DNA of 20,046 bases from JANMCE01 sp031360915 (GTDB lineage Bacteria > Actinomycetota > Acidimicrobiia > Acidimicrobiales > Ilumatobacteraceae). Below, in pieces: positions 16,111 through 20,046 of this stretch (position 1 is the stretch's first letter; the number at the start of each line of letters is the position of its first letter). A program made the translations under genes and the position numbers. The DNA lies in contig JANMCE010000452.1 of the NCBI GenBank assembly GCA_031360915.1, forward strand, positions 1-20,046, written 5' to 3'. The notes below the pieces were generated by a model. It was not told the origin of the DNA and searched no databases. It saw only the letters and a list, made by a program, of their open reading frames with translations.

Positions 16111-16157
16111 ACGGTATTTGGCGGTACGGGGCAGCACTACGAAACACGAGGTTCGCT
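16111..16157 (+). repeat. Element right-end block, copy 1
   Basis: This block aligns without gaps to 18753-18799. Including the first 18 bases of the following core, 55 of 66 positions match by hand count. It includes the identical ACGAAACACG. It is not tRNA-like, so it is element-end sequence rather than part of the tRNA. Confidence 0.7.
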
Positions 16158-16183
16158 GGGTTCGATTCCCGTCCACCTCCGCC
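16158..16183 (+). repeat. Attachment-site core, copy 2
   Basis: This is an exact 26-bp copy of the tRNA-Sec 3' end, 2276 bp from copy 1. The sequence to its left does not resemble a tRNA, so this is a displaced 3' end and not a second tRNA gene. Confidence 0.85.
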
Positions 16184-16219
16184 GCAAAGGACCTGTTCAG
16201 GGTATGTTTTCTCAGTGAG

Positions 16220-16243
16220 GTGGTCACGCCGTGGTCACAGAAT
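16220..16243 (+). repeat. Element left-end block, copy 2 (GTGGTCAC pair)
   Basis: Identical in sequence, and in its 36-nt spacing from the core, to the block at 13944-13967. Confidence 0.75.
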
Positions 16244-16263
16244 TTCGGAACACCCTTCCAGGT

Positions 16264-16304
16264 GGTGTGACAAGGCACCTTCGCCAGGGCGAAGGCATGT
16301 CACC
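16264..16304. other. Strong two-part hairpin next to the element 2 left end
   Basis: An inner stem CCTTCGC (16278-16284) pairs with GCGAAGG (16289-16295) around a 4-nt loop. An outer stem GGTG-GACA (16264-16272, with one bulged T) pairs with TGTCACC (16298-16304). It could be a terminator, a folded-DNA site or an RNA structure; no T-run follows. Confidence 0.45.
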
Positions 16305-16345
16305 GGTTCGTGCTGGGCGGCGTGGGACGTGGTCGCCGCCATTTC

Positions 16346-16846
16346 AGGCTGTCTGCTGAGCTCAGCGGCATTGGTGGCCCTTGGGTCGATCAGCGGAGGG
16401 CGGCCTTGACGTGTGTGCTCCTCGGCTTCGGCTGCTGTCCGAGCGAGGTCATCGCTCGGAGATTGGTGGGCAGAATTCCCGTCCGCTTCCGTCCGCGAAA
16501 TCGGGCAGTTGGGTTGGAGATAATTCGCCGGACGGTCTGTCGACCTCGGCTTGCTGGTGGTGCCGCCAGCTTCTCTCGCTCGACCCCGATGTTCCCGGTC
16601 GCACGCCCGCTTCCACGCCCGGCGGGCGGCGGAGAAAGCCCTAACAGCACTCGTCGTGGCCGGTTCATTTCGATCGCTCGGCGGCCGACGCCGTTACTGA
16701 GCTCCGCCGAGACGGTGCACCGGACAAGGTCATCACCTTGCCGTTTGGCACCTTCTCGTGCGGGAAGTTCATGGGCCTCGCGGTGCTCGACACGTTCCAA
16801 CACGCGTGGGACCTGGCCAAGGCCACAGGCCAGAAAACCGACCTGC
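16346..16846 (+). repeat. Mosaic duplicated block, copy 1
   Basis: The block has three segments shared with 18830-20046. Segment A is 16346-16541 (with 18830-19020, moderately diverged). Segment B is 16542-16671 (with 19333-19460, about 9 differences). Segment C is 16669-16846 (with 19870-20046, a single 1-nt difference). Copy 1 lacks about 310 bp between A and B and about 410 bp between B and C that are present in copy 2. A perfect hairpin CCGAGCGA-GGTCA-TCGCTCGG sits at 16439-16459 and is kept with one mismatch in copy 2. Confidence 0.8.
16542..16668 (+). pseudogene. MNT-HEPN toxin-antitoxin remnant, copy 1
   Basis: The end of an MNT-type nucleotidyltransferase (LGLLVVP, from the DxDLLVV strand) is followed after about 50 nt, in another frame, by the HEPN core sequence ARFHARRAAEKALTALVVAGSF (from 16605). 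Intact HEPN toxins carry FHAQQAAEKALKALL in this position. Both domains have lost their surrounding sequence. It is the more decayed version of the remnant at 19174-19482. Confidence 0.55.
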
Positions 16847-17004
16847 ACGCGGAGCTGGCTGAGTCCTTGATGGACTTGGCAGTCGCACACATGGCCAACG
16901 TTCCGCGTGGAGAGGAGCCGGCCCCGTACGGACCGGAGCAGACTGCACCGGCAGGAGCGCCGGCAGCCGATCGACTGGCGGCGTTTCTCGGTCGGGCCGT
17001 CTGA
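16669..17004 (+). pseudogene. C-terminal fragment of a TIGR03086-family metal-binding protein
   Basis: The frame reads RSAADAVTELRRDG, GKFMGLAVLDTFQHAWDLAKATGQ and RLAAFLGRAV, the C-terminal half of the TIGR03086 family (DinB-like, related to mycothiol-dependent maleylpyruvate isomerase). HAWD supplies one of the three metal-ligand histidines. The N-terminal half with the PC..FDV...NH motif is absent, and the frame is closed by a TAA at about 16642. Only a TTG at 16738 or an ATG near 16771 could start it, so it is unlikely to be functional. The missing half is present at 19681-19948 in the second copy. A strong terminator hairpin follows. Confidence 0.7.
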
Positions 17005-17010
17005 GTCCCC

Positions 17011-17048
17011 GACGAGGGCGTGTGCGCGACGGTGAACACGCCCTCGTC
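17011..17048. terminator. Hairpin after the TIGR03086 fragment
   Basis: A perfect 13-bp inverted repeat, GACGAGGGCGTGT (17011-17023) and ACACGCCCTCGTC (17036-17048), with a 12-nt loop, starts 6 bp after the stop codon at 17004. There is no T-run. Its placement suggests it is the original gene's terminator, retained with the fragment. Confidence 0.6.
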
Positions 17049-17137
17049 AGCCGGCGGACACCGCCCGGTCTGGGCCCGTACTCGCATGCCCGGGCGGCGC
17101 GGACCTGTTACTCACTGCGTCGCGACCGGTTCCTTGG

Positions 17138-17311
17138 CTATCTTCGCGGCTCCAACCTCATCGCCACCGCCCCCGAACCGAACTCCGGCCGATCCACTGG
17201 CTTCAGGTCGAGATGGCTAAGGGCAACCAGTCCTTCGGCCTCTGCGTCGAGCTCCGCCAGCAGCCCTTCAGCGACGCATCCTCGGACGACAACGAACCCG
17301 TCGCGCCCGAA
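17138..17311 (-). pseudogene. Phytanoyl-CoA-dioxygenase-like N-terminal fragment
   Basis: The frame reads FGRDGFVVVRGCVAEG then LLAELDAEAEGLV, resembling the start of PhyH-type Fe(II)/2-oxoglutarate dioxygenases (F..DGFvvvrgl....l..L...). It stops at TAG 17138 after about 57 residues, with none of the iron-binding HxD/H core. No start codon belongs to it: the upstream side is a join to another gene's start. It is a remnant, not a functional gene. Confidence 0.5.
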
Positions 17312-17322
17312 CGCACACAGTC

Positions 17323-17361
17323 GCCCGCACCGACGATGAGAACGCGTTTGATCTTGGGCAT
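17323..17361 (-). pseudogene. N-terminus of a flavin/NAD(P)-binding oxidoreductase (13 codons)
   Basis: ATG 17359-17361 opens MPKIKRVLIVGAG, the beta strand and GxG start of a Rossmann FAD/NAD(P)-binding protein. After the second Gly the sequence changes to GDCVRSG and the dioxygenase fragment follows about 10 nt later in another frame. The short length makes this tentative. Confidence 0.35.
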
Positions 17362-17591
17362 AGGCGGCTTCAGAAAACGGAGTCGGCCAGCAGCTTTGCA
17401 ACTTGGCCGCCGCTTCCATGTAGACCGGTTTCCGGTGAAGACCCCGACCCCGTGTGAGGGTCGGGATACTCCGGGTGCCGATCCTGGGCGCCTGCCGCCG
17501 CACATCGCTGGGTGAGGCCTACCGCAAGGACGTGTGATCAATGGCCCGCCGGTCGTTGACTTGCTGTGATGTCCGCGAGCGCTACGCCATT

Positions 17592-18221
17592 TCAGAACTG
17601 AGAACCTCCAAAGAATTGGTCGAGGAGCCAGGCGCGCATGGGGGTGTGGTTGCCGGTCATCGAGGCTTTCGCGGCGATGCCGAACATGCGGTCGTCGGGG
17701 CGGGGTTTGACTCGCATTAGTGGTGGTAGGTCGTAGCGGGCGGCGACCCAGTGTGTCCAGATTCGTGCGGTGCGCCCGTTGCCGTTTGCGAACGGATGGA
17801 TGCGAATCCACTCGCCGTGCGAAACCGCGACGAGCGTGACGTACAGCTCGGCGCCCTCGGCTGTCGCTTCGCGGTCGAGCAGGTAATCGTCGACAACGGC
17901 GACGGCGTCGGTCACCGCGGTTTCGAACGTCGCGAGCGCGGCTGGTACCTCCGCGGAGATCACACCGAGGTGCTCACCAACGGCAACTTCGTAACCGAAC
18001 AGCTCCGGAAAGTTCGGGTCGCTGTCGCGGATTTCGCCGGCGTAGTAGTCGACTGGGAGTTCGATGTTGCGGTACAGGTCACGATGCCATTGCTGGGCCA
18101 TTGCTATCGATGGTGAACGACGGTCGGCGGCTTCGGCAACGATTTGGTGCAGTACGGATCTGACGTTGCGGGCCAGTTGTTGCGCGTCGGTCGGGTTGTC
18201 GTTATCCCACGCAACGGGCAT
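17592..18221 (-). CDS. Fic-domain protein, probable toxin (AMP-transferase)
   Basis: This 209-residue Fic protein has the full catalytic motif HPFANGNGRTAR at 142-153, with the catalytic His and phosphate-anchoring Asn, Gly and Arg all present. The flap/target-docking segment YYAGEIRD lies at 59-66. Fic enzymes transfer AMP from ATP to hydroxyl side chains, and toxin members target proteins such as gyrase. I see no inhibitory (S/T)xxxE(G/N) helix in the protein itself, so control would come from the partner. ATG 18221 (MPVAWDNDNPTDAQQL) overlaps the upstream antitoxin by 20 bp; ATG 18260 is also possible and would overlap it by 59 bp. Either way the pair is translationally coupled. It is intact, in contrast to the gene debris around it. 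Confidence 0.88.
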   Translation of the reverse strand: MPVAWDNDNPTDAQQLARNVRSVLHQIVAEAADRRSPSIAMAQQWHRDLYRNIELPVDYYAGEIRDSDPNFPELFGYEVAVGEHLGVISAEVPAALATFETAVTDAVAVVDDYLLDREATAEGAELYVTLVAVSHGEWIRIHPFANGNGRTARIWTHWVAARYDLPPLMRVKPRPDDRMFGIAAKASMTGNHTPMRAWLLDQFFGGSQF

Positions 18222-18543
18222 GACCGGCGAGTGCCTCGAACGTCGCGGCTGGTAGGGCATTCACTCGTCGTGCGGCAAGCGGTTCGGGCGATGCCTCATC
18301 CTCGGCGATCTCATCGATCAGTTCAGCCAAACGCGGTCGAGCCCGCTCGCGCATAGATGATGCCAACCGGTCGTAGATGTCGGCCAGGTTCGCAGCGCGT
18401 CGGGAAACCTCGTGCGCTACGGCTTCCTCAGCGATCGAGTTCATCGAGGCACCTTCGGCATCGGCCACGGCGGCGAGGGACCGGTGCAACCGCGGATCAA
18501 TCCGGATGGTCAGTGTTGCGCGAGTAGGGTCTCCAGCAGCCAT
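18202..18543 (-). CDS. Ribbon-helix-helix antitoxin partner of Fic
   Basis: This is a 113-residue protein. The N-terminus TRATLTIRIDPRLHRSLAAV is a classic RHH/HicB-like DNA-binding strand and first helix, completed by ADAEGASMNSIAEEAVAHEV. The acidic C-terminal half (ELIDEIAEDEASPEP) would bind and neutralise the toxin. ATG 18541-18543 (MAAGDPTRATL) is chosen over an upstream in-frame start because the RHH begins there. A perfect inverted repeat lies 16 bp upstream, as expected for autorepression. RHH antitoxins paired with Fic are less familiar than the VbhA or Phd-like types. Neutralisation is inferred from operon structure. Confidence 0.82.
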   Translation of the reverse strand: MAAGDPTRATLTIRIDPRLHRSLAAVADAEGASMNSIAEEAVAHEVSRRAANLADIYDRLASSMRERARPRLAELIDEIAEDEASPEPLAARRVNALPAATFEALAGHARCVG

Positions 18544-18559
18544 AGACCCAGCATACCGG

Positions 18560-18592
18560 GTGACAGCAAAGGACGGACATGCTGTCACAGCA
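18560..18592 (-). promoter_or_regulatory. Operator of the antitoxin-fic operon
   Basis: GTGACAGCA (18560-18568) and TGCTGTCAC (18580-18588) form a perfect 9-bp inverted repeat with an 11-bp spacer. The right arm also belongs to a second palindrome, TGCTGTCACAGCA (18580-18592), giving three half-sites. On the minus strand TATGCT (18555-18550) is a likely -10 ending 6 nt before the antitoxin ATG, so the mRNA may be nearly leaderless and the repeat would cover the -35 region. Confidence 0.65.
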
Positions 18593-18645
18593 GGAAGGTT
18601 TCGGCCGTCTAGGTGTAGCTCTCAGGATAACTCTCAAAGGGCCAC
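18593..18645. other. Spacer between the fic operator and a nucleotidyltransferase remnant
   Basis: I recognise nothing in this short stretch. Confidence 0.5.
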
Positions 18646-18759
18646 TCAAACATCGGAAATGCCTGCGATGACGGCGTCGAGATCGCTGGTTTCTCGGGTG
18701 ATCACTCGGCGAAGAATGAGCGCTCCGCCGCCGGCGAGCGCGTAGCCGTCAGTCGACAT
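18646..18759 (-). pseudogene. N-terminal remnant of a nucleotidyltransferase (AbiEii/MNT superfamily-like)
   Basis: This 37-codon frame contains GYALAGGGALILRRVITRET then SDLDAV. It matches the start of NTase-fold toxin/antitoxin proteins: strand, GG motif, helix, R.T.D.D catalytic strand. It stops at 18646 just after the DLD motif. The ATG lies within the element right-end repeat, so its present N-terminus is created by that junction. It is probably another broken toxin-antitoxin gene. Confidence 0.45.
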
Positions 18760-18799
18760 TTCACGGCACGGGACGGCACCACGAAACACGCGGTGCGCT
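18753..18799 (+). repeat. Element right-end block, copy 2
   Basis: Gapless counterpart of 16111-16157, offset by exactly 2642 bp. It directly precedes core copy 3. Confidence 0.7.
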
Positions 18800-18824
18800 G
18801 GGTTCGATTCCCGTCCACTCCTCC
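18800..18824 (+). repeat. Attachment-site core, copy 3 (diverged)
   Basis: Nineteen bp (18800-18818) are identical to the tRNA-Sec T-arm core, followed by TCCTCC in place of CTCCGCC. No GTGGTCAC block follows. Instead segment A of the duplicated block begins about 5 bp later. It marks the right end of element 2 and the start of a third, rearranged unit. Confidence 0.7.
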
Positions 18825-19173
18825 ATTGCAGGCTCTTCTGAGCTCAGTGGGCATTGGTGGCCCTTGGTCGATCGTTGGAAGGCGGCCTTCGTGTGTGCTC
18901 CTCGGCTTCGGCTGCCGTCCAAGCGAATCCGTCGCTCGGTGATTGGTGGGCTGGATTCCCGTCCGCTTCTGTCCGCGAAATCGGGCAGTTGGGTGGAGAG
19001 AACCCGCCGGACGGTCTGTCTCAACATGTGCCCGGTCGTGGATGTCGCTGGCGCTCATGAGATTGCACAAGCCCTCGCGTACAGAATGTGGGGTTGCTCG
19101 TATTCAGAACGTGAAGGTGCTCGCGTTGAGCGCCGATCCTGTACTTCTCGCCTGCCGTCTCCAAACTGTCGGT

Positions 19174-19482
19174 ATGTCCGTGATGCACACTGTCGATAGC
19201 GAGGGCCGTTATGACGGTCTGACGCTGCGTGAGCCGTTGCCGTCGGTCGTGGACGAGGTTGTGGCTGCGTGCAATCCGGTGGGGGTGATGTTGCTCGGGT
19301 TCGTTGCTCGTGGCGAGGACAGCCCTGACTCAGACCTCGACTTGCTGGTGGTGCCCAGCTTCTCTCGCTCGACTCCGATGTTCCCGGTCGCGCGCCCGCT
19401 TCCACGCCCAGCAGGCGGCGGAGAAAGCCCTAAAAGCACTCCTCGTGGCCCGTTCATTTCGGGAACCTGCAACCAGGGCTGA
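19174..19482 (+). pseudogene. MNT nucleotidyltransferase fused out of frame to a HEPN remnant, copy 2
   Basis: ATG 19174 opens an MNT-type antitoxin-like domain: REPLPSVVDEVVAACNPVGV, then LLGFVARGEDSPDSDLDLLV. In intact MNT proteins the corresponding motif is GSxARG...SDxDLLV; here Ser is replaced by Phe. After DLLVV the domain ends and the frame runs as PSFSRSTP to a stop at 19482. In a second frame from 19391 the sequence reads ARFHAQQAAEKALKALLVA, the core helix of HEPN RNases, the usual toxin partner of MNT. The pair has therefore been collapsed by a deletion that removed the MNT C-terminus and the HEPN N-terminus. The same join occurs in copy 1, so the deletion predates the duplication. 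Confidence 0.65.
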
Positions 19483-19535
19483 AAGCGAACGGAGATCCGG
19501 GTCGACCATCGACCCAGATCCCTGCGACTGGAACC

Positions 19536-19682
19536 TCAGCTGAGTTCTCGAACCTTGGCGGTGTCGACGTGCTGTTGGAAGGCGACAGCCTTGCCGTCGC
19601 GAATGGTCCACACGTGGGCCATCTCCAGGGCTCCTTCTGTATGGGGCGACGATGTGCCACCCACAAAGAAGGCGATCAGCAC
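19536..19682 (-). pseudogene. C-terminal fragment of a SnoaL-like (NTF2-fold) protein
   Basis: Forty-eight codons read FFVGGTSSPHTEGA, EMAHVWTIRDGKAVAFQQHV and DTAKVRELS, ending in TGA. The HVWTIRDGKAV..F.Q..DT pattern is the characteristic last strands and tail of SnoaL/NTF2-like proteins. There is no N-terminal part: on its upstream side it runs directly into the oppositely oriented TIGR03086 fragment at about 19681. It is a clean C-terminal piece left by recombination. Confidence 0.6.
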
Positions 19683-20046
19683 ATTCCGCCAGGTGCTCGC
19701 GGGCGTGACACTCGAACAGACCTCCTACACGACGCCGTGCGCCTCGTTCGACGTCGGGCAACTGATCAATCACACGATCAGCACCCAGCACATGGTCATC
19801 GACGCGCTGCAGGACAAGCCGTTCAACATGAGCGGCGTCGAGGTTGCTCGCGACGAACAGGCTGCGGCCTTCGATCGCTCGGCGGCCGACGCCGTTACTG
19901 AGCTCCGCCGAGACGGTGCACCGGACAAGGTCATCACCTTGCCGTTTGCACCTTCTCGTGCGGGAAGTTCATGGGCCTCGCGGTGCTCGACACGTTCCAA
20001 CACGCGTGGGACCTGGCCAAGGCCACAGGCCAGAAAACCGACCTGC
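19681..20046 (+). pseudogene. TIGR03086-family metal-binding protein, frameshifted and truncated at both visible ends
   Basis: The frame reads TFRQVLAGVTLEQTSYTTPC, then ASFDVGQLINHTIST, which is the N-terminal half of the family with the PC..FDV..LINH metal-ligand region. It continues through DRSAADAVTELRRDG into the part shared with 16669-17004. At about 19948 one G present in copy 1 is missing, so the rest is out of frame. The first residues of the protein are replaced by the SnoaL-like fragment. This half plus the copy 1 half would rebuild nearly a whole gene. It runs off the window. Confidence 0.65.

Larger units (their letters stand above)
13882..16157 (+). mobile_element. Integrated element 1 at tRNA-Sec, about 2.3 kb, ATPase cargo, no integrase
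   Basis: The element is bounded by core copy 1 (in the tRNA) and core copy 2. Its left end carries the GTGGTCAC pair 36 nt after the core. Its right end carries the stretch shared with the right end of element 2. The one clear cargo gene is an AAA/DUF4143 ATPase. I find no recombinase, replication or transfer gene, so the element must have been mobilised in trans or has decayed. Boundaries are seen in the sequence; the element interpretation is inferred. Confidence 0.6.
17049..17591. other. Gene-fragment region downstream of fic
   Basis: It contains the PhyH-like and flavoprotein fragments listed separately, a perfect hairpin CCCGACCC-7 nt-GGGTCGGG at 17443-17465 that could end the fic transcript, and a smaller ACCGG-TTT-CCGGT hairpin just before it. 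Nothing is recognised at 17049-17137. Confidence 0.5.
16158..18799 (+). mobile_element. Integrated element 2, about 2.6 kb, Fic/antitoxin cargo, no integrase
   Basis: The element lies between core copies 2 and 3. It shares its left-end GTGGTCAC block with element 1 and has the same right-end block. Contents are gene remnants (HEPN, TIGR03086, PhyH-like, flavoprotein start, nucleotidyltransferase start) plus one intact toxin-antitoxin pair. No recombinase is seen. Confidence 0.55.
18830..20046 (+). repeat. Mosaic duplicated block, copy 2 (runs off window)
   Basis: It contains segments A (18830-19020), B (19333-19460) and C (19870-20046), separated by unique inserts of about 310 and 410 bp. 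Segment C is identical to copy 1 except for one missing G near 19948, while A and B carry many substitutions. It continues past the window end. Confidence 0.8.

Noticed and set aside
16120..16186. A second tRNA gene at core copy 2 (or 3)
   Set aside because: Only the T arm and 3' acceptor strand are present; no anticodon stem or 5' acceptor strand can be found upstream.
16057..16278. Minus-strand ORF beginning near the att core with a DGNRTQRT-like peptide (and a similar one at 18761-19027)
   Set aside because: These are antisense translations of the tRNA T-arm core and element right end, a common annotation artefact.
17541..17720. Short plus-strand frame starting MARRSLTCCDVRERYAIS, reminiscent of a transposase helix-turn-helix
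   Set aside because: The resemblance is only about 20 residues, no catalytic DDE part follows, and it runs antisense through the fic 3' end.
13909..20046. Search for an integrase, transposase or CRISPR array in the accessory region
   Set aside because: No tyrosine-recombinase R...HxxR...Y pattern, no DDE transposase and no regularly spaced repeats were seen on either strand.

Overview
The window is high-GC DNA of actinobacterial character. An actinobacterium outside the well-studied genera, for example an Acidimicrobiia-like lineage, is an inference. The support is a mycofactocin maturation pair (mftE-mftF), a MurT-GatD lipid II amidation pair, a TIGR03086-type (mycothiol-dependent isomerase-like) protein, and frequent GTG starts with few clear Shine-Dalgarno sites.

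Positions 1-13796 are a compact chromosomal backbone. They hold mftE (5' end off the window) and mftF, a convergent DUF4395 membrane protein, a divergent alanine-racemase-like protein that lacks the usual catalytic Tyr, an MFS exporter, a broken CaxA-type cation/proton exchanger, and two DMT (EamA) permeases flanking a RidA enamine/imine deaminase. Next come a neutral zinc metallopeptidase, the convergent murT-gatD operon (minus strand), an asparaginase II-like protein, a nitrobindin-like beta-barrel, and an alditol-oxidase-like flavoprotein.

Positions 13813-13908 encode a selenocysteine tRNA (anticodon UCA, long variable arm). From there to the window end the sequence is accessory. The 3' end of the tRNA (26 bp) recurs exactly at 16158-16183, and 19 bp of it recur at 18800-18818. 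Copies 1 and 2 are followed, at identical spacing, by GTGGTCAC-gcc-GTGGTCAC. Copies 2 and 3 are preceded by a conserved stretch of about 47 bp. This is the layout expected of small elements stacked in tandem at one tRNA attachment site. Element 1 (about 2.3 kb) carries an AAA/DUF4143 ATPase. Element 2 (about 2.6 kb) carries a ribbon-helix-helix/Fic toxin-antitoxin pair with a clear inverted-repeat operator. No integrase is visible in either.

Between these cargo genes lie many short gene pieces: MNT nucleotidyltransferase, HEPN, another nucleotidyltransferase N-terminus, phytanoyl-CoA-dioxygenase-like, a flavoprotein N-terminus, SnoaL-like, and TIGR03086 in two complementary halves. A block at 16346-16846 is repeated at 18830-20046 with large indels and segments of unequal divergence. 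The region looks like a recombination-prone island, although assembly error has to be excluded.
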